The notes under the pieces were generated by a model. The model worked only from the letters and a program-made list of their open reading frames with translations. It was not told where the DNA came from and searched no databases. Of a stretch of 64,000 bases of DNA, positions 52,501 to 62,869 are shown one piece after another; positions within the stretch are counted from its first letter, which is position 1, and the number at the start of each line of letters is the position of its first letter. The stretch is from NCBI GenBank assembly GCA_963575745.1, contig CAUYUJ010014326.1, forward strand, positions 1-64,000. The letters run 5' to 3'. A program made the position numbers and the translations under genes. This DNA is from Prorocentrum cordatum (lineage: Eukaryota > Sar > Dinophyceae > Prorocentrales > Prorocentraceae).

Positions 52501-54000
52501 AAGAGCGCATGACGGCATACATGTTGTCATGCACGTTTGTGACTTGACTCCCTAACCCTACAGCCGTCAGCATGCGGTGCTCCCACATGTTCGTAAGTGC
52601 CCTTGTGAGCGTCTGGCACTGCCTCACCGAACTTTGGACCGCCACGAGGCGGTCGTCGTCGATGTCATGAATGCACAGAGTGCCGCGGGCCATGTCGACT
52701 GCGTCCTGGCGGTGGCGTTGTAGTTCTTTGCAAATGTTATAGGCTCAGGGCGGATCAGCGCATCTGAAAGTTTCGGCGAGGAGCCAGTCCACTCCGAGGG
52801 GTGGACTGACGCCCGCGAAAGCATACTCAACACCTGCACTTGCGCGATCCCGCCCTGAGAAAGCCAAGTGCCGCCTCTGGCCATCTTCCAGGAGGGCGAC
52901 GTCCAACGTGATGAGATAACGGCTGCTGGTGCTCCTCGACGGCGCAGCTCCAGACTGGCTCAGGGACGCGACGATCGGGTTTGCGACGGATGGGTGCAGG
53001 GCGAACTTGATGCACTCTTCGAGGACACCGTCTAGGTGCCGAGCACCGGGCAGCCTCGTAACAATAAATATTGTCTGCGAACTCTTCGAAGCTGCGTGCA
53101 CCTTGCATCCATCGCACTCGTTTTGCAGGCCAGGGTCTCAGAGAGCGTCGCTGCTGCGCGCTAAGAACGCGATGGCTTCGAAGACTGCCTGCCGGCGCTG
53201 CTGCTGGCTGTCCGGGGGAAGGGCGGCGAAGCAGTCGAGAAGCGTCTGCGCCGCCAACTCCAACTCTGCAGCTCGGACCTGGCAAGCCTTTGTGGGCGCC
53301 CGAACTGGGCGCGGAAAAATGGCAGCGATGCCCATTGCAAATGCTGGCCAAAACCGACAGAAGCCGCCGATGGGCAGGCGACTTTTGCGCCAAATAGACC
53401 ACGCACGCGGCGACACCGACAGCGAGTCCTGTTCACAATGCATGGGAACTGATGGGGCCGCAGTCGCCGCGCTTTCCACGCCCATTTCAAGCGCCCAGAC
53501 CCCAGACCTCTGGGCGCGGCGCTGGAACGACTGATGCGGCTGACGCAGTGGCCGCCCACGTAGGGGCACCAAACGTGGACTTCAGGAGCAAGCTGGAGCC
53601 CGCCTTGGTCGCACCTTGCCAGAGATACATGTGATTGAAAGACTGTCGCATGCTAAGTTAATGCATCGGTGGACTGAGAACGCGACAAAAGACGAACGAT
53701 CGATCGACCTCGAAACTGTAACCTCCACGCCGAAAATCCCGGAACGCAGTGGCAACGACATCGCGCGTCAAGATCGCACGGGCATCGCCCCCGCGACAAT
53801 CCGCGCACGGCTTCCGAGCTCCCAGATCAACCTGCGCAGCCACATTCTCAATAGGCACGGCACCCACGGCACGGACAGCTGCGATGGAACACTTCCAAAG
53901 GGAATAATATGGTCCACCGAATGACGTCAGAGCAAATCGTACCTGAGGGCTGCCGATGCCCATATCCACTACAAAACTCGTCGCAGGAGCTCGCACTAAA
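49540..54000 (-). pseudogene. Large unrecognised minus-strand gene, decayed, multi-exon
   Basis: Coding signal runs from about 54000 down to 49540. After a likely acceptor (T-rich tract ending TTTTAG near 54000) come DMGIGSPQVRFALTSFGGPY and NVAAQVDLGARKPCADCRGG. From 53572 one frame continues: AAELELAAQTLLDCFAALPP, TGA at 53138, CDGCKVHAASKSSQTIFIVT, SRYLITLDVALLEDGQRRHL, VEYAFAGVSPPLGVDWLLAE, TGA at 52745, DDDRLVAVQSSVRQCQTLTR. After a frame change near 52490: LHAFVSAPGAAHMETEAKLS, a third TGA at 52290-52292, an acidic part (FEVADDDGADLDADLPLS), SFSNSEWHLSRATPLNRLIA. After a low-complexity gap: PADYVNQCLGMLPTQARQLE, ISMKFVYWADAPRNYAFWDI, then VLRFTVGGASFRELPALHRI and LPDLKRRLRTDPSLFKRLCD. 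It could be a transposase-like or host gene. No family is recognised. Confidence 0.45.
50590..51440 (-). other. Probable intron of the minus-strand gene: polypurine on plus, polypyrimidine on minus
   Basis: About 850 bp of GGGGGA/GGAGG sequence with G-runs. It lies between coding-like segments on both sides and contains no protein-like frame. On the gene's strand it is C/T-rich. Confidence 0.5.
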
Positions 54001-54970
54001 AGCACGCCCGGAAAAAAAGAGGAAACGCAAAAACAAAAAATCTCCCCCGTCGCCGCGGGCCCCGAATCCAATGCCAATGCCCGTTGGCCGCCCGCAGAAG
54101 AGCTCTTCTGGGGGGGCCCGCCCCCGTCGCCGATCCCACCGCCTCCCCGCGCCCCCCCTGTTTTGACCCCCCCACGCCCCGCCAACTTCCCACTCCGTCC
54201 TCGATCATCCCTCCCCCCATCCATTCGGCCATTGAGCTGGATCGATCGCTCTCGCAAGCCGGTCGCTCTCGCGCGCCGGCAGCTGGGCTCGCGCCTCGCG
54301 CGCAAGATCGCGGCCGCGGGCCATGGGCAGCGCCCCAGTCACCCCTCGCCCCCCCTCTCCCCCCGGCCCCGGGGTCGCAGCGATTGCCGCGCTACCCCAG
54401 CAGAATGCAGAACTGCCCCGGGCTAGGGGGGCGCGGGCGGCAGACGAGGGAAAAATGGAAAGGGCGCAGCTGAGCGCCACCTCGACGCAGCAGCTCAGCG
54501 CTCAGCGCCGCCCCAACTCCCCTCGTTCCCTCGCCCCTCGCCCCCCCCCCCCCGCCCCCCCCCGCCCCGCGCGCCGCCCCCGCCCCCCCCTCTCCTATTC
54601 CCGCCCGCGCCCGCCCGCCCCCCTCCCCCCCCCGCGACGCCGCGACCCCAGTGCCCAGTCACGTCGCCCGTCCCCCGCCCCCCCGCCCCCCCCGCGATTC
54701 GGCTGCGCGGTCAACGCGGGAGGGGCGAGGGCAAATGGCCGCCCCCCCGGCCGCGGCGCCGGGGAGTCAGGGGGGCGGGAGGGCGGAGAGACGGTTGGAG
54801 TTTGGATCGAACTCCATTGCCAAGCGCCTCCCGCCAGCAGGGCCAACTCTCGGCCCCCGCCGCCCAACCCCCCCACCACCACCCCGCCCTCGAGGGGGGG
54901 GGCGGGGGGCGGGCCGGGGGCGGAAGGCGCGCGGGGAGGGGGGAAGGGCATCGAGGACGACAGGGGAAAG
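54000..54970 (-). other. Probable intron, G-rich then T-rich on the minus strand
   Basis: On the minus strand the region is G-rich (C-runs on plus at 54540-54700 and 54880-54950). It ends in a T-rich stretch (53995-54045) with TTTTAG, the same layout as the intron at 10612-11320. Confidence 0.45.
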
Positions 54971-55140
54971 GTTGCGGCATGAGGCGCGAAGCCCTGGGAT
55001 TCGGTAGCACGCGCATACTTGTAGAGCCCCTTCACCTGCGTCGAAGACGACGGCTGCATCGGCAGCGTTGACGATCAACGCGCGGCGCGTACAGTTCTTC
55101 GGATCAGCTGCACGCGATAAAACGATAACAGCTACCAGAC
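54971..55140 (-). CDS. Possible upstream exon of the 49.5-54 kb gene
   Basis: The minus strand reads VIVLSRAADPKNCTRRALIV, NAADAAVVFDAGEGALQVCA and CYRIPGLRASC, a short protein-like stretch between G/C-rich tracts. Its link to the downstream pseudogene is inferred from strand and spacing only. Confidence 0.25.
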
Positions 55141-55389
55141 GATCCACCCTGGGCCGCGGGGGGCGGTTGGAAGCGGGAGAGGCCAGCGGGGGCGGGGGGC
55201 GGGGGCGGCGCTCGGCCCGCCCCGGCAGGGGGCACCGCTGGACAAAGACAAAAAGTAGGGCGTTGGATTGGGGAGAGGGATAACCGCGCCCTTGCCCTTC
55301 TCGCCGTCCTGGAAGTATAAAAGGACCAGATGCCAAATAATATGTTATGAGCCTGCTGCGGGGCTGCGGAGGGGCCGAAAGCCAAAAAG

Positions 55390-55522
55390 TGGGCGGGAAT
55401 GCCCCCCCCCCCCCCCCCCCCCCCGCCCCCGCACCCCCCCCCTGCCCCCCTCCCCCCCTCGCCCGCCTCATCCCCTTATCATCGTCGTCATCGTCGTCGT
55501 CGGCGTCATCACTATCGCCATA

Positions 55523-55553
<31 letters not shown>

Positions 55554-57080
55554 TCATCAGCAGCCGCATCGCCGTCAGAATCCATCCTTCTCGCTCAGTT
55601 TGCACAGATGAGTTCCGGTGAACTGCGCGCCCCAAACCGATTGCCCCCCCACCCCCCGCCCCCCGCTCTCTACTACTACTCCTCCCTCCTCGCCCCCCCC
55701 CCCTCATCCGCCCCCCCCCCCCCCCCCATCCCCATCCTCGCCCTCATCATCCACTTTCTCTCTCTGCGGTCTTCCTCCTGCTACTTATTATATTCCTCGC
55801 GTTCCTACTCCTACTCGCCCTCGCCCCTCGCCCCCCCCCCCCCCCTCCATTGTCATCGTCGTCGTCGTCGGCCTCGTCACCGTCGCCACCATCATCATCA
55901 TCGTCAGCAGCAGCAGCATCAGTCGCAGCAACAGCAGAAGCCGCAGCAGCAGCAGCAGCAGCTGCAACATCACCGCCACCATCCGCATCATCAGCATCAT
56001 CCTCATCGCCGTCATCACCATCATGATCAGCGCCAACATCGCCACTCCCTGAGGACGGGACGGGGACGAGGAGGAGGACGAGGAAGAAGAAGGAGGAGGA
56101 GGAGGAGGAGGAGGAGGAGGAGGTCCTCGCCCCCGCCCTCCGCCCCCGGCCCTTCTCGCCCACCGCCCATTGCCCCTCGCGCCCCGTCATGCTCGCCATT
56201 TTGTCCTCGCACCTCACTCCTCGCACCTCGCCTCCTCGACGCTCGCCCGCCCGCGTCGCCCTCGCCCCCCGGCCCCGGGCGCCTCCGCGCGAGGGCGGCT
56301 AGGCACGGGGGGGGGGGGGGCAGAAGGCCTAAGAGCCGAAGAGGGGTGGCCAGTTGAGGCGTCGGCCGAAGAGGGGGGGGCAATGAGGATGAGAATGAGG
56401 GATGGGGGGCTGAGGAATGAGGAAGGATCGGGAACGCGGAACGCCGGCGCGGAGGATGGCGGAAGAGGAAGGAGGGAAGAAGCGAGGAAGGCCGATGCCC
56501 CCACTGCCCCCCCCCCCCCCCATGGGGGGGCGCGGCGCGGGGGCCGCGCGAGCCGCTGCGCGGGGGGCGAGGGGCGGGCGGAGGGGGGGGGGCGAGAAGA
56601 GGATAGAAGAGAGAGGAGAGCAACGGGGAAGGAAAGGGGGGCCGAGGGCCAAAGGAGGGAGGAGGGGGGGGGAAGCTAAGGAGGAGGAGGAAGGACAGGA
56701 GGGCGAGGAGGAGGGAGGACAGGAGGAGGGAGGTAGAGGAACGCAGATATGGGGATAGGGGAGACGGGAAGGCGGAAGGAATGGGCGAAAGGTGAGGGGG
56801 GCGAAGGGCGGAGAGCGAAGGGGGATAAAGGGAAGGAGAAAGACAAATGGAAGAGTGAAAAAGGAGGAGGGAAGAGGGAGGAGGAAGGACAGAGGAGGGA
56901 ACAAGGAAGAGAGGGGGGCGGGGGGCGGCGATCGGGGAAGGGGGAGGTCGTCGTGTCGTCCGTCGTCCGTCGTCGTCGTCCGTCGTCGTCGTCGTCGCCC
57001 TCGCCCCTCGTGCGCTCGTCGTCGTCGTCGTCGTGGTCGTCGGTCGTCGTCGTCGTCGTCGTCGTCGTCGCGCCGTCGTC
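55390..57080. repeat. Low-complexity complex: C-runs, CAT/CAG/GTC and GGA repeats
   Basis: C-runs at 55400-55450; ATC/GTC/AGC repeats at 55480-55580 and 55850-56040; GGA at 56060-56125; G-runs and GGA-rich purine tract at 56310-56940; GTC repeats at 56945-57075. The Asp/Ala-rich minus-strand frames here (for example near 55500 and 55900) could be acidic protein linkers but are explained by the repeats. Confidence 0.8.
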
Positions 57081-57375
57081 GCCGCGTCGCTGTCTGCCCT
57101 CGTTGTCGCCTCGCGCCCTTGTCCAGCGGGCCGCGCAGGCGCGGGCGCAAGGATGTCTGCGAACCAGGGGCGAAGAGGGAGAACTCTTCGCATCTCCGCT
57201 TCCACGCCCGCCGAACGAGGGCCCGATGCGACGACGAGGGCGAGCGGCAACTCGAAGGCCGCGAAAGCATCGCATATGGAAACAACGAAGCCGAAACCAG
57301 ATGTACCCAGCTGAACGCCTAATTATTGAAGGATGCGGGCTTCAACAGCAGAAAACATCTGATTCCAGCTTGGGG
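57081..57375. other. Spacer, nothing recognised
   Basis: Mixed G/C-rich sequence between the GTC tract and the satellite-like units. Confidence 0.4.
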
Positions 57376-57490
57376 CCGCCGCGCGAGACGCCCCCCTGGG
57401 TGGGTCGGACACGCGAAAACACATGATTCCAGCTAGGGGCCACCAGGCGAGATACCCTATCTCGGAACCGCCATGTTAGAGACCTCCTGG
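57376..57490 (+). repeat. Two units of the 60-75-bp satellite-like family
   Basis: CTGGGTGGGTCGGACACGCG, AAAACACATGATTCCAGCT and CTCGGAACCGCCATGTTAGA match the family at 38906-39935. Confidence 0.8.
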
Positions 57491-57830
57491 GAAGCCGTTT
57501 TTTGTCTATTGGTCGGGTCTCCAGACCTAGTTATTACTCGCGGATTCCGTGCAAAACGCGCCGCGCCCTTTTTCCGCGATGGAAAGCGGTGGTCTGCGGA
57601 CCCCCTCATTTATCGAAGATCCGAGATGGGGGGCGAACTTTCCTCGAGCGGGCACGCGACAAATGCGCCGGTTCAACTGCTTTTTTCACACATCACCGCG
57701 TTATTTTCGCAGAACACGTTCGCCGGCCTTAGAGCCGTCGGGGCCGGGGGGCAACCTGCTAAAAGAGAACCCCGGGGCGACGCCCTCCCCGGGGAAAATG
57801 AATGATCGGCGCGTCCCAGGGAGCAAGCAT

Positions 57831-59070
57831 CTAGGCCAGGGGCCCCTGGTAGCTGATGTCGCGGGCGCCCAGCGGCGTTGGCGCGGAATCGATATCGGAA
57901 GCCGAAAGAGCACTCACCTTTCTCCATCCAGTTCCAGCGCGGTGCTTCTCCTGGCCCATCGCCACCCCCTGCGCTTCTGGTACTTTCCACGCTGCCCTTT
58001 TCGCTGTCAGCGTCAGAATCAGCCGCAGAAGATGCCCGGGCAACATCGGCCGCTGCAAATGGAGCTTGTTTTTGCGCGCGCGGCCCGCCGGCTTCCTGCG
58101 CCGCTCGTTCCCACATGTCCCGTTCCAATACTTCCTCAGGGGTCGGTTACCATTGCGCACGGCAAACAGAAAGAACACGTCGTTGGCCACGGCGCTACTT
58201 GCCTCTCGAGAAGGCGCAACCAACCAGATTCCCCCGTTGTTCCTTGGTGGGGCCCGAGTTCCTGCTGACTTTGGGCCCAGGGGTAGACGGTCTGTCTCTG
58301 ATGCCCTTGCCATTGCCCTTGTCTTGCTTCTCCAAGACAAGCGGGGTAGCAGGGGCTGCCGCGGGTTTCTTGCGATTGAATGGGCACCCTTGCTTCTCAT
58401 TGCAGCAGAAACCTGATTGTTCAATGTGTTTCCGTAGGGCGTGCCATCCGTCTTTCTCTTTGTCCGCGGGCACCCCCAATTTCTTCGGGCCGGGCCAGGA
58501 GCGGCAGGTTCATTCGGTGTTTCGCCTATTGTGTTAAGAGTTCTCTTTCGACAATCAAGATTAGATTCGTTCTTCTCGTTGTTCGTTATGTTCTGCTGCT
58601 GCTAAGTAGCCACCCATATGATTTAACGCCTGATCCTATTGGGCAGCTACTGGCGTCATCCTACGCAATGGCCCATTTCATCTCCGGTACCAGCATCACG
58701 TGTTCAAAAACATGTTCGTGAATGGCCATGTCACGCCCGGGGATGGGTCAGAACCACCGCGCAAGTCATTTCGCAGAGCCAGCCACTCATTGCTGAAATG
58801 GTAGAGACCATCATCTGGCTTAATCGTGTCAGTGACGGTATTGAAAATGTCTCGCGCGAACACGTTCCTGCCATGTTCAGCATGGATAGAAAGCCACCGA
58901 CACATCAGACGCATCATCTCTCGGCCTGTGCAAAAACAATCGCCGCGCGCCTCGCGCCCCACGCGATGCACCTGAGCGACGAGGCGAACCTGATGACGAG
59001 GCAAATTTCTCCGCCAGGTCATGAGCAATTAGCCGACCGATACGTTCATACTTGCCAGACTTCTGCAAAC
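57831..59070 (-). pseudogene. Coding-like minus-strand pieces, unrecognised
   Basis: From 59068: MQKSGKYERIGRLIAHDLAE. After a frame change: RLMCRWLSIHAEHGRNVFAR, DIFNTVTDTIKPDDGLYHFS, NEWLALRNDLRGGSDPSPGV (stop 58696). Further down: GVPADKEKDGWHALRKHIEQ, SGFCCNEKQGCPFNRKKPAA (a CC-x4-C cluster) and KQDKGNGKGIRDRPSTPGPK (stop 58195). Then MERDMWERAAQEAGGPRAQK and ASSAADSDADSEKGSVESTR, stopping near 57673. Each piece has protein-like composition, but frames change between them. Introns or decay are both possible. Confidence 0.35.
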
Positions 59071-59361
59071 CTATGCATCCACCTCAAGATCGAGCGCCCG
59101 TTTGACCCATGGCATAGCGCCAGATGCATCGGACGAGGCCCATGAAAGCACCTTCGTTGCATGCAGATTCCACTCTCGTAACCTGGTCGCGTCAGGAATC
59201 GTCATGACTCTGATCTTCGACGATGTCCCCATATGTTTCCAGGATTCTCAGGGTGGGTTAAGGATCCACGATCATCTCTATCACCGCCTCCTCCGCCGTC
59301 GCCGTTCCCGTCGGGGGGCCCTTCCCCGCCGCCCCGCCCCCCCCCCTCCGGCTGAGCCGTC

Positions 59362-59760
59362 TAAAAACATGATCTACCCACGAACCTGGAAATGGATTTA
59401 AAACTGCGAGGGATGGAGACGCTTCCAAGCGCGTCAATTGGGCGATGGGCAGTGGTAGTGCTGAAGATATCAATGGTGATGAGGCTGCGCCTGGGGCTGT
59501 GTTATACTGTTCTGCGCTGTGACGCGCCGCGCAGTGGCGCAGCGGGGGGGCACGCCGCGGAACGCGCCACTGGACGCGCCAAGGGACGTGCCAATGCACT
59601 GCGCGATGTGCCAGGGGCACGCGCCACGGGACGCGCCGCGGAACGTGCCAGGGGGGCGCGCCAAGGAACGTGCCAGCGGACATGCCAGCGGACGTGCCAG
59701 GGGGCGTGCCAGGTATCAGTGGTGATGCTACTATGCCTGGGGCTGTGTTACGCTTCTCTA
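59362..59760 (+). repeat. Composite repeat element, copy 4
   Basis: Starts with CATGATCTACCCACGAACC at about 59369, continues with a GGATGGAGACGCTTCCAAGC block and a GGCTGTGTTATACTGTTCTG block, then GGGACGTGCCA minisatellite at 59560-59710, and a second GGCTGTGTTACGCTTC block. It is more diverged than the copies at 35.7 and 38.1 kb. Confidence 0.75.
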
Positions 59761-59773
59761 CGACGCTGCGTCC

Positions 59774-60005
59774 GCGTTCCCAGGGCCGCGCTCCCTCGCG
59801 AATGACGCAGCGCCCACGCCCCCAGGGCCGCGCTCCGAATGACGCAGCGCCCACGCTCCCAGGGCCACGATCCCAAGTGAATTACGCGGGGTTCGCGCCT
59901 CAAGGGCCAGGATCCCTCATCAATTACGCTGCGCCCGCGGTCCCAGGGCCGGGATCCTTCGCACATTGCGCATTGCGCGGCATCTGCGCTCCCAGGACAA
60001 CGATC
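59774..60005 (+). repeat. About 41-bp tandem repeat, six units
   Basis: Units with CCCAGGGCCGCGCTCC, GGGCCACGATCCCAAG, GGGCCAGGATCCCTCA and GGGCCGGGATCCTTCG, each followed by an AATTACGC- or ATGACGC-type segment and GCGCCC. Confidence 0.8.
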
Positions 60006-60431
60006 CTTTTTGTTAATAACTGACCGATCGCACCCCCAGAACCACCCGGGCATCCTGGGGCGCCCAAGGTTTTCAAGCGCTGCAAAACAAGCGGCGCGCA
60101 GGGCGCGCCATCCTCGAGCGGGCACGCAGAAAGCCAACCTTCCAAGCGCAGGACACGAGACATCCTCGAAATTCGCGCGCGCGGAACGCGCCACCCTCGA
60201 GCGGGCGCGCAAAACAAAAAAACATGTGTTTCACATTGTTCGTGTCCGGGTCAGGGCTCCATACCTCGTTACTTAATGCGGATTTGCGCAAAACGCTCCG
60301 CATAATTTTGCTACGAAGGAAACCCGGGGCCCGCGGACCCCATTAGGCAACGAGGATCCGAGATGGGGGGCGCATCTCTGCGCCCGTTTCAACCTACGAC
60401 TTACCTCGGGCACAGCGCCTACAATGCCTCG
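60006..60431. other. Spacer with a repeated TCCTCGAGCGGGC phrase
   Basis: ATCCTCGAGCGGGCACGCAG (near 60110) and CCCTCGAGCGGGCGCGCAAA (near 60192) form a diverged direct repeat, and a related phrase is at 57640. No gene is seen. Confidence 0.4.
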
Positions 60432-60940
60432 TCATCGAATCGATGCGATTGCCGCAGCATGGCGGAGAAAATTGGACACATTCTGACGACTTGGGGCTGC
60501 TGCGAAAATGATATGTTTTCGCATGTCCCGAAGCCGCTGCGACTCGCACTTGCGGTTTGCCCTCGGGGGCGCGACGCGGAAAGTTCCCGGCGCCAGAAGC
60601 TGAGCCCCGGCCGCCGTTCCACTCATCCAACCATCCCGTGAAGAAGACGAGCCTTTCTGTCTCGCCATGGCTAGCGAGGTTATCTGAAGGTCGTTTCGCA
60701 CTGCACGCCGAGTCTGGGGCGCCGCCGGCATCCCCCCATCGCCAAGCATGGCCGCGTTACGGGACTCGCGGGGCGCGAGCAAATCATTGCGCGCTCCCCA
60801 TTGTCGTGCAAGGTCTTCAATGACCACTTGCACCACTGTCATTCCCTGCTCTACCCGATCGATGAGATCTGATCGCCAACGCGCATATGTTGCACCATTG
60901 CTATGGTTTCTTCCGCCGCGCGTTGCATCAGGGAGGTTTC
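60432..60940 (-). CDS. Coding-like minus-strand frame, unknown
   Basis: Protein-like segment from about 60870: EQGMTVVQVVIEDLARQWGA, RNDLLAPRESRNAAMLGDGG, RRAVRNDLQITSLAMARQKG, LLAPGTFRVAPPRANRKCES, QRLRDMRKHIIFAAAPSRQN, with a stop at 60432. The N-terminal part of the open frame is microsatellite-derived, so the true start is unclear. It could be an exon upstream of the pieces at 57.8-59.1 kb. Confidence 0.3.
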
Positions 60941-61032
60941 TTGCATGAGTATATATACACATATACATGAGCGTACACAACTGAATATGTACATATGTAT
61001 ATATATAAATATAAATATGTATACATATATAT

Positions 61033-61190
61033 GTGTGTATGTATGTATGTATGTATGTATGTATGTATGTATGTATGTATGTATGTATGTATGTATGTAT
61101 GTATGTATGTATGTATGTATGTATGTATGTATGTATGTGTGTGTGTGTATGTATGTATGTATGTATGTATGTATGTATGTATGTATGTCT
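61033..61190 (+). repeat. TATG tetranucleotide microsatellite
   Basis: About 38 TATG units with a short GTGTGTG interruption near 61138-61147. Confidence 0.97.
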
Positions 61191-61210
61191 GTATATACAT
61201 AAACATATGT

Positions 61211-61250
61211 ACTAGAACTACGCGCGCGCTACGCGCGCTTAGGTTCTAGT
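61211..61250. repeat. 40-base imperfect palindrome next to the TATG tract
   Basis: Ends ACTAGAAC (61211-61218) and GTTCTAGT (61243-61250) pair exactly. The inner CG-rich parts (TACGCGCGCG and CGCGCGCTTA) pair with one mismatch and one bulge. Confidence 0.85.
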
Positions 61251-61940
61251 CACGGCATCACGGCGCCAAAGGATGCCACGGCAAGCGGTGCCATCGACAG
61301 CGGGCCTCGTTCCAGACGGCCCTGACGGGCGACCCCCCTTAGAGCCTTGGAAATCTCGCGCCGCGTTGCCTCCTTCCCGGCGCAACTCCATCGCATTGCT
61401 TCATTGCAGAAAGTTCCAAAACTACCTGGACTGAACTAGGCTGAATCGAACGGCCGCGAACCAACGCCCCTCCCAACACGAATCGAACCGATCCGGAATG
61501 ATCGCGGTAGAGACCCGATCCGAACCGAACCGAGATCGTTTGTGGACCGAATGGGGCCGAATGAGACCAACACAGACCGAACCAGAGCGGCAAATCCACC
61601 CGAGGGAGTGGGGAACGAATCCCGAAGCCCAACAGAGAACTGCCCCGACTCCCCCCCTGCTCGCCATCGTTGTCGGCCTCCCTTGTCCTCGCCCTCGTCC
61701 TCGTTCGCCTTTGTCTGTTCCCTGGCCTCTTCCTCCTCCTCCCCCCCTCCTCCTCCCCCTCGTCGTCGTCCTCCTCCTTCTCGTCCGCCGTTGATGGGTT
61801 GTGGATCCAGGGCTTTGGACCCCTGGCCCTGGGGGCCCGCGTTGACGCCTGTGGGCCCATTTTCGGCCCCTGGAATCCTCCGCGATCCCCGGGCCCCTCC
61901 TCGGCCCCGAGAGTGCGGCCCCAGGACCCCGCGCCCAAGA
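61251..61940. other. Unassigned, with CCGAACCGA-type short repeats
   Basis: Bases 61440-61610 contain repeated GAATCGAACCGATCC, CCGAACCGAACCGAG and AGACCGAACCAGAG words. The rest shows no gene. Confidence 0.4.
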
Positions 61941-61944
61941 GCAG

Positions 61945-62445
61945 GAAGAGAAGGAGGAGGAGGAGGAGCAGGAGGGGGAGGAGGAGGATGAGGAAGAGGA
62001 CGAGGAGGGGGAGGAGGAGGAGGAGGAGGAGGAGGAGGAGGAGGAGGAGGAGGAGGAGGAAGAGGAAGGGCAGGGAGGAGGAGCAACATCAAAAGGAGGT
62101 GCAGGAGTAGGAGCAGGGAGGAGCAAGAGCAGGAGGGGGAGGTGGAGGAGGAGGAACAGGAGGAGGAGGGGGAGGAGGAGGAGGAGGAGACGGGGAGGAG
62201 ACGGAGGATGAGGAGGAGGGCAGGGGGGGAGGAGGAGCAGGAGGATGAGGCGCAGGTAGATGACTAGCAGGAGGAGGAGCAGCACCAGCAGCACAGGCGC
62301 AGGAGGATCAGGGGAAGGAGGCGGAGGAGCAGGGGAGGAGGAGGAGAAGGAAGAGGAAGGAAGGAGGGGGGGAGGAGGAGGAGGACGAGGACGAGGAGGA
62401 GGAGGAGGAGGAGGAGGAGGACGACGACGACGCAGAGGAGGAGGC
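61945..62445 (+). repeat. GGA/GAG tract
   Basis: About 500 bp of interrupted GGA repeats, followed 40 bp later by the complementary CCT tract. Confidence 0.95.
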
Positions 62446-62479
62446 ATCCCCACCCCCACCCCCCCCCTCGTGCCTCATC

Positions 62480-62626
62480 CCTCCTCCTCCTCCTCCTCCT
62501 CCACCTCCTCCTCGTCCTCCTCCTCCTCAGCCTTCTCCCCCGCCCTCTCCTCCTCGTCCTCGTCCTGGTCCTCCTCCACCACCTCCTCCTCCTCCTCCTC
62601 GTCCTCAACCTCCACCTTCCCCCCCT

Positions 62627-62657
<31 letters not shown>

Positions 62658-62860
62658 TCCTCCCCTCCTCCCCTCTCCTCCCCCTCTCCTCCTCTCTCCT
62701 CCTCCTCCTCTCTCCTCCCTCCTCCTCCTCCCTCCTCCTCCTCCTCCTCCTCCTCCTCCTCCTCCTCCTCCTCCTCCTCCTCCTCCTCCTCCTCCTCCGC
62801 CTCCCCATCCTCGTCCTCATCGTTCCCCTGCTTCTTGCCCTCGTCCTCCTTCCCCCCCCC
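62480..62860 (+). repeat. CCT/CTC tract
   Basis: About 380 bp of CCT repeats with a pure run near 62730-62800. With 61945-62445 it forms a large inverted repeat. Confidence 0.95.
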
Positions 62861-62869
62861 CCCCTCATT

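Noticed and set aside
52290-53140. Selenocysteine or TGA recoding in the minus-strand gene
   Set aside because: The TGA codons fall at positions without conserved context, fit CGA-to-TGA decay, and occur with frame changes. Decay is the simpler explanation.
54323-55007. Long plus-strand frames in 54.3-55.0 kb
   Set aside because: They are Pro/Arg-rich products of C-runs with no domain. The minus strand carries the better coding signal nearby.
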